64,000 nucleotides of DNA from Atkinsonella hypoxylon (Eukaryota > Ascomycota > Sordariomycetes > Hypocreales > Clavicipitaceae). The stretch lies in contig JFHB01000006.1 of assembly GCA_000729835.1 (NCBI GenBank), forward strand, positions 1-64,000. The letters are read 5' to 3'. Every line of letters begins with the position of its first letter. Within the stretch, counting starts at the first letter, position 1. Shown in pieces: positions 10,288 to 19,760 of this stretch. A model generated the notes under the pieces. That model was given only the letters and a program-made list of their open reading frames with translations. It made no database searches and was not told the origin of the DNA. Made by a program: the position numbers and the translations under genes.

Positions 10288-12348
10288 TTATCGCCCTCGC
10301 CCTCGCCCTCGCCCTCTGCCTCGCCCCCTGCCTCCTCTTCCACCTCTCCCACCACCCCGTCCACGCCCGTGTCTTTCTGAGTTGCCGTGCGGAGGAGGAG
10401 GAGGAGGCGGAGGAGGAGGCATGTGGCGGTAGCTTCGCGTTGCGACGGGGGGCTTGGGTGGGAGAAAAGAGGGCGGAGGCGGAGGCGGAGGCTGGCTGGA
10501 ATACCCCCGATTGTCCTGTGATGGAGGATGTGCACTCCACTGGTCTAATGATGGTGGCCGTCCCAGAGGAAGAGGAGGCTGGCCTGCGAGTGGCTGAGAA
10601 CTGCCGACTGTGTGACTTGCCAACATGATATTGCTTGACAAGCGGATCTGCCCAGCACTTTTCTTCGGTCCCTGAATGGTCCTCTTGCCCAGGAATTCCA
10701 CATCAGAGTCGTCGCTCTCTGAGAAGTGGACAATATTCGCCGTCCGTGTTGCGTGACCCCGAATCTTTGTTTCAGGAGCGCGTAGAGTTCGTTGACGGCC
10801 ATTCAAATATGCATGATCCTCGATACAACTTGTGCCGCACTGGGGGTCCAAGTAGATGTTGCGATTTCGTAGGGTCCAAGTTGGATTGGGAGATATGCCT
10901 GGCCGCTGTCTGCAGTCCCCTGAAAAGTGATCATTGCCGCCACAGACAGAGCACGAACATGGCAGCAGCGCGACTTGAAGGATGCTATGCGCGTCCGGCT
11001 GAAACGATCGCCACACCTCGGTGCAGTTGCCTTCCAGATGTTCATTGGAGTTGCAATATGCACATGCCAGACCCTCCTCTTTTGTGAGAATCAGCTTTTC
11101 TGCGCAGTCTGATGCCTGGTGACCGAGTTGTCGGCACCTGTCGCAGCGTTGCTGGATAGTGGGACAGCAAAAGTCCCAGTGGTCGAGGCTCGTGCAGAAT
11201 CGGCACTTGGACTTTGCGCAGTGGATGGCTTTGTGGCCCTCGCAGCCGCATAAGAGACACATTCTGCTCGGGTCTGCGGCAGAGGGAAAGTACCGTTTCT
11301 GCTGACGTAGTTCCTCATCTCCAATCGGCACGCCCTTTCTCACAATAACCTGGTCTCCATTCTGTGGCGTTTGCTGCGTCTTCTCTGCCAAGGACCCGTT
11401 AGTATCATTGCTACTTACCTCTCCTTCCTCCACCGACCCTTCGTTCTGTTTCGTTGATGAAGGCACATCCTGGTCTGGAGTGTAGCTATCACTGGGGACC
11501 AAAGACGCTGTACTGATTTCATCCACATTCGGCTTGATAGACTGGATCGCACTCTGTATCGTACGGAATATCTCGACCTTGTTAGCTGCCTGCTTCGCGG
11601 CTTTCCTTTTGGACTGGCGCAATCCACTATGCTCATCAAGGTAGAATACAAATGCGTCCAAAGCTACGACAGAGGTAATGGCCGACAAGCTGTCAGTGTT
11701 GTGCTGGCAGAGAACTTGGGTCCAATCTTTGAATCTGGCAAACCATGAGCCCTGCTTCTTTGGTGAGAGTACAGGAAGCTTAAGCGTCACTGAGCCAACA
11801 GTAAAGGTAGGTGGTTGAGCCAGCATAATCGCGCCAGTAGAGGGTTCGACATCATCGTTTTCCGTCGTGCCCGACGGCACTTCAGCACTTGAAGCCTGAC
11901 TGGATGTTGGCAAAGACGGCTTTGGAACTGGATGGGAGAGCTGTGAAGTTGCAGGCGCCCCGCTTCCCTGAATCTTGCCAGCTTCAAGGGCAGCACGGGG
12001 ATTTACCTCATCTTCAGACTCTTCGACCTGGCCCTCCTCTGAGCCCCGATGAGAACGACTGTTAGAGGGCGAAGCGCTCAGTTTGGCCCTTTTGGTACCA
12101 CGTGGAGGAGACTCAACGTCGGCAGCTGGCGAGTAGCTGTCAGAATCACTTAACCCGTCAACGTCATCTCGTTGGCGCTTCTGGCCAGGCGTCAATTCTC
12201 GTTCGTTGTGTTTTGCCCTGTCCTCATCTTCCCGAGGTGACTGCGCCCTCTCCCCGTATTCAGGCTCACAATCACTCGATCCAATGCTGATGACGTCCCC
12301 GAGAGCATCGTTATTGACGCTCATCTTGAGATCAGACTCTCTTCGCAT
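10288..12348 (-). CDS. Air1/Air2-like zinc-knuckle protein (TRAMP subunit)
   Basis: 686 aa from ATG at 12348. The same frame continues upstream to a GTG at 12585 without another ATG, so the extra part is treated as 5' leader. The centre has five CCHC zinc knuckles (C-x2-C-x4-H-x4-C): CLLCGCEGHKAIHC, CRFCTSLDHWDFCC, CDRCRQLGHQASDC, CAYCNSNEHLEGNC and CSVCGGNDHFSGDC. Five consecutive knuckles are the hallmark of Air1/Air2, the RNA-binding subunits of the nuclear TRAMP polyadenylation complex that feeds RNA to the exosome. The N-terminus is acidic and serine-rich with a KRAKLS basic motif. The C-terminus has polyproline runs and an RG/RGG tail ending in repeated GR dipeptides encoded by a GCGAGG-type microsatellite. 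About three times longer than yeast Air proteins, which is common in filamentous fungi. Confidence 0.82.
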   Translation of the reverse strand: MRRESDLKMSVNNDALGDVISIGSSDCEPEYGERAQSPREDEDRAKHNERELTPGQKRQRDDVDGLSDSDSYSPAADVESPPRGTKRAKLSASPSNSRSHRGSEEGQVEESEDEVNPRAALEAGKIQGSGAPATSQLSHPVPKPSLPTSSQASSAEVPSGTTENDDVEPSTGAIMLAQPPTFTVGSVTLKLPVLSPKKQGSWFARFKDWTQVLCQHNTDSLSAITSVVALDAFVFYLDEHSGLRQSKRKAAKQAANKVEIFRTIQSAIQSIKPNVDEISTASLVPSDSYTPDQDVPSSTKQNEGSVEEGEVSSNDTNGSLAEKTQQTPQNGDQVIVRKGVPIGDEELRQQKRYFPSAADPSRMCLLCGCEGHKAIHCAKSKCRFCTSLDHWDFCCPTIQQRCDRCRQLGHQASDCAEKLILTKEEGLACAYCNSNEHLEGNCTEVWRSFQPDAHSILQVALLPCSCSVCGGNDHFSGDCRQRPGISPNPTWTLRNRNIYLDPQCGTSCIEDHAYLNGRQRTLRAPETKIRGHATRTANIVHFSESDDSDVEFLGKRTIQGPKKSAGQIRLSSNIMLASHTVGSSQPLAGQPPLPLGRPPSLDQWSAHPPSQDNRGYSSQPPPPPPPSFLPPKPPVATRSYRHMPPPPPPPPPPHGNSERHGRGRGGGRGGRGGRGRGRGRGRGRGR

Positions 12349-14004
12349 GGGCACCTCTTGTTCTGGGCACGTGGTGAATAGAACCTGTAGGGTTTGGAGT
12401 AGCCGCAGCCTTTCGCCAAAGTTGCCGTGATGAAGGTGGTTGTGGTGATTGTAGGACAATGCCGACTTGACGCATGAAAGAGCCTTGGCGACTGAGCGCC
12501 TGGGACCAAGCTGCGTTTGAATCGCTTCGCACAGGTTCAAGTGATCAAGTGGACCTTGGAATGAAATGTCTACATTTTTGCGCACGCGACTCGTTTCTCA
12601 ACTGTAGACATAAGTCCAGTTCAGGGACATTTTGCCAGCCAATCAAACGCCGCCATTCGACAAGCCCAATCTACACTGAAGGGAATTTTTCCGATGTTTG
12701 GCCGCTCTGACGGATGCCTTTGTACCTCGCCTCAGGCCATGACGTCTTTCAAGCCTCGGGCTAGTTAGTTATCTATCTATTCACCTCTTCCAGACTCGAC
12801 CTGAGACGAGCTGTGTGCCTCGTCAAATCCTCTCCGCTACCTCTCTTTGCGTCATGGCTTCTATATCTTGATGTAGCAAGCCCCGTTTCTGCGAACTGCA
12901 GAGGCGCCCTGCCGAAACGCATCTGCATCACCAGTCGTCTGTAGACAAGGCAAGGCAGCGTTCCTGGTCAGTCGACGTCGTATCCTGTCGCTGTTGCTTT
13001 TCTAGCGCCGACATCCTTGACCGCTTGCTATTGGGATTTGGGAATGTGCAGAAGTCCCCTTTTTCTTCATCTTGCTCGAAGGTCAAACCTCGTCAATCCC
13101 GGTAAGTTGTATGTCAATTGCATTCATGTTGACGCCGTAAACGCTTGTTGTTTGGCAGCAGTGAGAGCTTGCACGGCGCCAATGAGTGAGACCAGTGGAC
13201 AGGACAGCTCAGCTCAGCCAACCATGCGGGGTTGCTCAGCCTGCAATAGGGGACATACAGTGCCATGTGGCAAGACCCCCCGCGTACCAGACCCCTGCAG
13301 CAACGACCGACGGCCCACTGGAGGGTTTATTATATTAATGCTAACTACGGAATAGTTAGTTATCCAACGTCAAGCAAGTGGTGCCTCGGAAGCTCGGACC
13401 ACGTGAGCCATTGACCAGACATGATCTGATGAAAGCGCTGTTCATCTTCCATCACAAACAGCGCAAGTGCATTCTACGATAAGTCGCGAAAGCATAATGC
13501 CCGAAATTGGCAAATATTGCATGGGGCTGATGTTGAGGCTCCGCTTCATTTTTCAGCTCCTGAACAGGGATGGAGGGACAAACATATCGATTTCATGCCC
13601 ATGGCTCGCAGGTATGAATGAGAACTCTAACTCATCGCTAGAACAGGAAGAAATCATATTGATCCTTATATATATAAACTCAGAAAAGGCCGGAACTTCC
13701 ACGTTTTTGATTCTCAAAACCATCCATGGCTTCAACTTTTGTCAGTTCTTCGTCACGTTCACCGCAACTTGACTTCAGGGTCCTCGGGCCGTCGCGGAAA
13801 CCCCCCTCCTTGCCAAAATTCAGCCTCACTATTTGAACAGCCTTCGCCCAATTATGCATAAAGGGAAAGAAGATGTCCTTATACTGATTGATCTCATTGG
13901 TTGATCTCATTGGGGTAGGCTCAGCTTTGGCATCTGCGGCCCACAGCTCGGCTGACCTGCACTGTAGCTGAACTCGTATACCAACATGATCTGAGCAAGT
14001 TGAG
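12349..14004. other. Intergenic, no recognised gene
   Basis: The left part is 5' flank of the Air-like gene. An ORF at 13017-13355 has neither family similarity nor good start context. Nothing else supportable. Confidence 0.45.
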
Positions 14005-14011
14005 TATATAA
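14005..14011 (+). promoter_or_regulatory. Probable TATA box of the cystine-knot protein gene
   Basis: TATATAA lies 98 bp upstream of the start codon, leaving room for a transcription start about 30 bp downstream and a short leader. Strong TATA boxes are typical of highly induced small secreted protein genes. Confidence 0.55.
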
Positions 14012-14108
14012 TGACTATACGGGCCTCGCCTCCTGTTCTCTAGTCCTGTCTGTTCTCCTTATCCAACAGTGTACAGCATTTTGAATTAGTTATCCTCTAT
14101 ATGCCGCA

Positions 14109-14471
14109 ATGAGACTTCAATACCTTACCCTAACAACCCTCCTCGGGCTAGGAGTTTCCAGCCCAGCAAAAGACAAATCGCTACCTGAGAGCCTGGAAAA
14201 GCGTTGCCTTGGACAGGCTCTTTACTGCGGTAATGGCGGGGCCTGCTGCCCCGGACTCACCTGCAGCTGGCCCGATTCTCATTGCACCGCGTGCTGTGGA
14301 CAAGGCGCAAATTGTGGCAATGCCGTCCCATGTTGCAACGGCTTATACTGCAGCTGGCCTAATTCACGATGTCTACCATGCAATGCAGGCGGTCAGTACT
14401 GTGGCAATGGCGTTCCCTGCTGTGCAGGCTACAATTGCGATGGGACGAGTTCTACTTGCAAGCGACAATAA
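14109..14471 (+). CDS. Secreted protein with three tandem cystine-knot units
   Basis: 120 aa, single exon. Residues 1-18 form a signal peptide (MRLQYLTLTTLLGLGVSS), followed by a short acidic/basic propeptide ending in LEKR, a Kex2-type processing site. The mature region is three consecutive units with identical spacing C-x6-C-x5-CC-x4-C-x6-C, starting at CLGQALYC, CCGQGANC and CNAGGQYC. That spacing is typical of knottin/inhibitor cystine-knot folds. Each unit has its own six cysteines, so three independently folded domains are expected. Single knottins occur among fungal effectors and in plant and animal defence or venom peptides; the target here is unknown. No GPI signal is present, so the product should be released. 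The tandem triple arrangement points to duplication within the gene. Confidence 0.8.
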   Translation: MRLQYLTLTTLLGLGVSSPAKDKSLPESLEKRCLGQALYCGNGGACCPGLTCSWPDSHCTACCGQGANCGNAVPCCNGLYCSWPNSRCLPCNAGGQYCGNGVPCCAGYNCDGTSSTCKRQ

Positions 14472-16181
14472 GAATGGGGTAGAACAATCGGCCTACGCTA
14501 TTCCAGTTACAGCATGATGCTTTGGAAACTTGCCGGACATAGGATGATGATGGGATTGTGTGGGATTGGTGTGGACAGGGACGGCAGTCTTCTGCTTGTG
14601 GCTAGCTGAGAGTTCTATGGGTTATGTTATTCCTGGGAGCAGGAGGGAACACCGCTCACTTGCTTTGAATATGTTGCAATCTGCTATCGACAGATTCACT
14701 GAGGTGTCTACGAGCGGGTTCTTCTGTTTTCGCAGAGCAGGCGGCGGTGTCTTGGGTGCGGGATATCTACCAATGTCTAACCCACAAGACAAAGGTTCAT
14801 CTGCATGAAGACTATCTCCTAGAGACAGAGTACAAAATGTACAGGCATTTCTAAAGCGTAATACAGCAAATCTGAGTGAACTTATTGCAACTCCAGTGTC
14901 CATACGTCTCCAAGTCCTGAGGTATGCCGCTCCTGTATGGGTAGCATAGCCAGAAGTTGAAGGGCCATGTTCACTAAAGGTGGTCAGAAGAGTTGGCTTT
15001 CCGAGACCTCGCAACCGAAAAGTGCAGCTATTCTTCGTGCCGCTGTTCCCGAGGCCATTGGCATCAGAAGAAAAAGTCCGCTAAGCTCTTGCTGCCAGTT
15101 GATACATGTCGACGGCACGCTGCTGCCCCGTGGGAATCGACCCAATTAAACCACCAGCCCCAAAAGACTCCTTTGTGCTCAATGCCACAGAACGAATAAA
15201 ATCCTGATCAACGCTCTCACATGCCAAGATGATTCCCAGAGCCCTGGATGCAGCCGTTCCATCAACAATGTAGCACAATATCGACAGGCTGTCTTTTTGT
15301 AGTAGGCCTCTTCAAAAAAAGGGAGTTTGGAGCGGAATAGAGAGCGCATATAGTAAGCGGCCAAGACTAGTATTAGCCACAACTTGTGTCCGGCAGCGTG
15401 AATAAGAGTGCTGAGAGCATGCACTGAGGCTAGACTTTTAGGTTCAAAAGATCAGTGGGTTAGGAAAAGAATCATCGTGCCCACCTTCAGATATTGGGTC
15501 TGTGAAGGCGAGAATGGTGGTGTTGTACTTCTCCGTTGGGCCAATCCCTGTTGAGCAATAATACTATAAGACGTTCATGGTCCGCCACGGTCTGGAGTAT
15601 GCATGATAAACCAAAGTGAAATAATTGAATGTCTTAGAGATCACGACTAACTAGTCAATGACGTGAAACATCGACCTTCAACCGCCGAATCTCCCAAACG
15701 CCCCTTCAGCTCCAGTCGAGTTAGCACTCTACCGGACATAGCGTTCGTAATTTATTTCCTATAATTTTCTCATTTACTAGCCATGTTAACAGAACTTGAG
15801 ACAGGTACAGCCTATGGTTATTCGGCGATCTGTTACCTTCTTTAACTTGCACATCTCCCTTTTTGTATATATCTTTCTAACGGTCCATACACCCATGTAT
15901 AGTGTAGAATAAAAGAGCTTGCTAGGAAACAGTATGTATTGCTAATTCTGAATGTAATCTTGTTTACATAGAAACCCGTAACTTTTCCCAAAATTATGCT
16001 CTTTGAAATCAGAATAGTTATTCTTCATCACCTCAAAAGAAAATTACTTTATGCCTCGAGACCAAACCAGCAGCACGAAGCTTCCTAGTCTGATCAGCAG
16101 TTGTCATTTGAAGTTAATCACCTATGATAATGGGAAAGACTTACGTGCTGCGCCCTTGATTCCAGGCCGTCAGTGTCTACG
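14472..16181. other. Intergenic, no recognised gene
   Basis: AT-moderate DNA with only short frames on both strands. No transposon termini or conserved protein found. Confidence 0.45.
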
Positions 16182-16340
16182 CTATCCGCTCTTAGGGCGA
16201 CCGGTAGGGTTCAGTCCTCCCTGGTTAGTGTAGACTGGATCAGGGGCTCTTTCAACGACCTTGGTCGGGTCTTCGTCATGATCAAGCGGAGCGGCTAGTG
16301 CCAGCGCTGGTAGAAGCGCGATCAAGAATTGAAATCGCAT
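16182..16340 (-). CDS. 52-aa small secreted peptide
   Basis: ATG at 16340, stop TAG at 16182-16184; 52 aa, below the usual annotation cut-off. The N-terminus MRFQFLIALLPALALAAP is a clear signal peptide with an A-x-A/P cleavage context. The mature part is acidic then neutral, contains a VVER processing-like site and ends LNPTGRPKSG. No cysteines. A perfect TATAAAA box sits 110 bp upstream on the same strand. No known family recognised. A good GTAAGT donor at about 16146 lies beyond the stop, so a longer isoform is conceivable only if an additional intron removes the TAG. The signal peptide plus TATA box is the main support. Confidence 0.62.
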   Translation of the reverse strand: MRFQFLIALLPALALAAPLDHDEDPTKVVERAPDPVYTNQGGLNPTGRPKSG

Positions 16341-17466
16341 CGTGTGACTAGAACAAGCTAGGAGCGGCAGATGTATTGGACGAGGACAGTGAAGAGAAGA
16401 TGAGATAAGACTGGGTGAAAAGGCTGTTGATGGAGCGGAGGGCGCACGCTTTTATACCCTGCGACTGCTCTGCAAATAACACAGCGGTGGATGATGATGC
16501 CCTGGCATTGCTATTGCTCTATCGAATCATGTGAAACTTTTGACTCATTGTGCATACTTGACTACATGCCGCTCATTGCCATGCGTATGGCCGGACTCTC
16601 GTGTCAGTACTGATACGCCACAGCTCAAGACTAGCCTAGCCCTAGGAGACCCCTTACATCTCCTCGTACACGGCAATGCGATGACTTTTGGCGCAAATGG
16701 GGGCACTAAGCCCCAAATTTGCTAGGCAGGTTCTTGCATCCCCTGAAGTGTGTCACGGGTTGACCGATGATCAGCGAGTGTTCTTGAAGCTACGCATAAC
16801 ACAAGGGTTGTTCCACTTTGTCGCCACGACTGAGGGATGCCCGGCTGAAGTTGATGAGTCTGGTGGAATAGCATATCAGGAATGAATTCTATAACAGTCA
16901 TCTACATTTAATCTGGCGGACTTCGTCGTGCGATCAATAATTGTTACTATGATGCTGGGACTAACTTGCGATCCGACCCCTGTTTATGTCCAACAAACTA
17001 CGTACAGAGGTATTTCGTAGTTTTAACCAATTGTAGGTCACCTTGCAGGGTTATCCTAAGACATTGTAATGCTTTAGCCAGTTATATCAAAAAGAACCTA
17101 CACCAGAGTCATCTGGTTTTACCACTTAGCAGTTAAAGCCTAGTTGCCTGCCAATGTGTAGTACTTTTTCTACATATGTCCGTAACATTATCCCGGGGTT
17201 ATATTGCACATTGGGCTCTTTGACTGTTACCTTGTTGTTGAATGCAACGTTGTACAAGCATGCCCACATGGAAGTTTTAGGACATACCAGGGTTTCCTGC
17301 GTGGCTATTGCCGGCCATGCCGGCGGAGCTGTGCTCGGTCCCTCGGATAATTCGATTATATTGTGTCATGGACCTTTATAAAGATATGCCCGGACGGGAA
17401 ATATACGAGTGAAGGAGCAAGCGCACCACAAGTGGTTCTACTGTAGACCTCTCTCTACTTTTACTG
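16341..17466. other. Promoter and intergenic DNA
   Basis: Contains the TATA box noted separately. Otherwise only short unconvincing frames. Confidence 0.45.
16450..16456 (-). promoter_or_regulatory. TATA box of the 52-aa secreted peptide gene
   Basis: TATAAAA on the minus strand, 110 bp upstream of the ATG at 16340. Confidence 0.6.
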
Positions 17467-18020
17467 GGCACGCAAATTTCCCACCGGAGGTTTCAAATTT
17501 CCCCCTCGATCTAGCTAGAAGCAGTAAGGTTATTTTTAGTGCTATCTCCACCTAAGAGTACATCTAATACTTCTTATCGTGCTAGGCTTTAATTTAGCAG
17601 TCTTATGCAGCTACAAGGCACTACCCGTGCCACGCCCCACTTATATTGGTTGTCGGTTAGCTCTCACCATTATAAGTGAGGCGTGGCACGGGTACTTCTA
17701 GTGCTTCCTCCTCAACATCTTTAACAACAACAAACTTTACAATAAATTTTACAGCATTCCTACAATATATATATTATTTCTAGAAGCCTTATCCTTGGAC
17801 TTTATTATTTATTATTACTCCTCCTCTTTGTAAACGCGAATCTATCTCTTTAATAAAGCCCTTAATGCGCTGTAGCAACACTACGCCGATAAGGAGCGGC
17901 TTGGCATAAGAAGAAACATTAGAGGTACTTTCGGGTCGAGATGGCACTAAAACGACCTTACTGGTTTTAGCTAGATCCAGTAGGAAATGTCAAACCTCCG
18001 GTAATAAATTTGTGTCGCAC
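17467..18020. mobile_element. Diverged element with ~120-bp terminal inverted repeats
   Basis: The left arm (about 17467-17590) matches the reverse complement of the right arm (about 17895-18020). Shared landmarks are CACGCAAATTT/CGACACAAATTT, ACCGGAGGTTT, GATCTAGCTA, CAGTAAGGT, TTTTAGTGC and CTTCTTAT. By eye the arms are roughly three-quarters identical, with many C/T differences. The interior has no coding capacity, so it is a non-autonomous foldback or MITE-like remnant. No target duplication could be fixed because the ends are diverged. Confidence 0.6.
17619..17705. repeat. 87-bp imperfect palindrome
   Basis: The left half contains CCCGTGCCACGCCCCACTTA. The right half contains its near-perfect reverse complement (TAAGTGAGGCGTGGCACGGG), with a loop of roughly 25 bp. 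It lies inside the terminal-inverted-repeat element at 17467-18020 and could form a strong hairpin. Confidence 0.75.
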
Positions 18021-18049
18021 GGTATATAAGGGGGGTTCAACCGGCATTT
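18017..18049 (+). promoter_or_regulatory. TATA/poly-G motif shared with 32645-32677
   Basis: A 33-bp stretch built on GCACGGTATAWAAGGGGGG, followed by a TTCAACCGGCATTT segment. It recurs at 32645-32677 with few changes. There it lies about 120 bp upstream of a two-exon gene; here it overlaps the right end of a transposon-like repeat. Function inferred only from the embedded TATA element. Confidence 0.4.
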
Positions 18050-18469
18050 TTGACGACAATTTGCATGCCCACTTTTAATGCCTCCGGTCCAGCCTCAGTA
18101 CCAGAGCTAAAGATCACGCTATTAACACATGCAGTCTGCTTATATTCTAGTCATGTGGCTGTGGCTGTCGCTGTGTTTCTAGCTATATCCTAATGTCGCC
18201 ATTGACTGCCGAGGATGGGGGACTTAACTGGCTAATGCTGAGACTGCCTATTAAGCAAGGATGTCCTAGCGAGGTCGCCGCGACTAATCATTCTAAGGCT
18301 AAGAATGCCAGAAAAAGGAATGAGGACGCACTAGGTGAGGGTGCCTCGGGCGGGCAAGGCTTAACTTGCGGCACTTTGGCTGACGCATTTGCCTTTCCTC
18401 TATTTTTCTGCGCCTCTCTCTTGGCCTCCGGTCGTCGAAAATGCCGAAAATTTGCATCACTGTATTCGG

Positions 18470-18810
18470 CTAGAGTGACTGATTTGGTTCACTCGGATTC
18501 ACCCCAGGGCCGGTCGCACCGCAACGAGCAGGACCATACAAAGGTGCTGGCAAAAGTAAACCCCCTGTTGTACCAATTAGAGAGAGAACCCCTTTAGTCG
18601 AGAACAGCCTCCCTCTGCCGATAACTCTAGGAGAGTCAGAGGAAGCCAACCACTGGGATATCGAGCGAATCCTCACTCATAAAGTGAGGGTCCCTTAAGG
18701 CAAAACGCAGAAACCCAAAATCGAATTCCTAGTCCGCTAGAAGGGTTTCTCAGCGAAAGACAATCAGTGGATCTCCGAATCAGAGATGATCATTACCGCT
18801 TCTGACCTCG
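18470..18810 (+). mobile_element. Ty3/gypsy pol 3' remnant with dead chromodomain
   Basis: The first part reads KVLAKVNPLLYQLE, the pattern after the integrase core in chromovirus pol proteins. A TAG and further stops follow, then after a one-frame shift (from about 18651) comes a chromodomain-like block: HWDIERILTHKVRVP, GKTQKPKIEFLVR, KGF and NQWISESEM. It contains TAA and TAG; the TAG replaces the conserved Trp of the W-K-G motif, a G-to-A change in a TpG context. The rest of the element is not recognisable upstream. A short inverted-repeat element is inserted directly after it. Confidence 0.7.
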
Positions 18811-19242
18811 TACGCCTCTGCGCCTACCGGCCGGAAGCCACGGAAATAAGCGTAAAACCCTGCTTAATCCCCTGCAGATTTGTTCCCTAAAGCATAACTG
18901 CTTTAAGGATAACGAGAATAGCTAGTTATCTTACTACTCCAGCAAAAGCAGCGTTAGCAAAGAAACGCTGAAATTAACATTACGCGTTCTATAAAGGCCT
19001 ATTGGTTCTTTTTCTGCTGGTCTATCGCTTGAAGCAGCTTCTGGCCCTCGGCCTTCTGGAACCTTCTTCGCGCTTGTAATGCCATTTTTAGCGTTTCTCT
19101 GCCAACGCTGCTTTTGCTAGAGTAGTGAGATAACTAGCCTTTCCCGTTGTCCTTAAGCAGTTATTCTTTAGAGGATAAATCTACAGGGGATTAAGCAGGG
19201 TTTTACGCTTATTTCCGTGGCTTCCGGCCGGTAGGCGTGTAG
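18811..19242. mobile_element. Short DNA transposon with ~170-bp inverted termini
   Basis: Both arms carry CGCCTACCGGCCGGAAGCCA, then a block reading into AAATAAGCGTAAAACCCTGC, in opposite orientation. They stay recognisable for about 170 bp per arm, to the AGCAAAAGCAGCGTT segment. The roughly 90-bp centre, read on the minus strand, could encode the end of a basic/glutamine-rich protein (RRRFQKAEGQKLLQAIDQQK then stop), possibly the tail of a lost transposase. Ends are near TA dinucleotides but not resolved exactly. It sits against the gypsy chromodomain remnant, so it probably inserted into that element. Confidence 0.65.
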
Positions 19243-19760
19243 GTTGCTAAATGTGAAAGCTGGAGGGGGATCTCCTCCTTTTCCTTTACCCCTGATGTTG
19301 GATCCTTCTGCAGTTTGCGACCACCTTCCGAGCCTTTAGGATTCAGCCTGTCGTCGAGATAGTCTCATATCTCCTTCGCATACAATATAACCCCTGTATG
19401 ATTTTACAAAGATACAAGCCCCTCTTTATATAGCTGCTGGCAGGTTCCCCTCTAACAGCTGCAATCAGCCGGCCAAGTGGGTCCAGGCTAGAAGCTGGAT
19501 ATATAGGATATTAAACGCCACTGAAAGATACATTCCTTTTTATAAAATTTCCTTGAATTGAAAGTCACTTCTAGCTTCACACTATAACTCACAGTACGCA
19601 TTTCTGAGCTGACCGTTGATAGGCTCCTGCATCCCTGTCAGGTCACCGATGCAAAATTAAAGGATGTATTGTAAGCCTCGACAAGCCACGCTCCAGGCGT
19701 AGATCTTCTTGTATGTAATAGTCCTGGTTTTCTCAGTAATTTTACTGGCGGCGATGAAGC
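19243..19760. other. Intergenic, no recognised gene
   Basis: Likely more transposon-derived flank; nothing specific recognised. Confidence 0.35.

Noticed and set aside
12349..12585. N-terminal extension of the Air-like protein
   Set aside because: Begins at GTG with no ATG; treated as leader.
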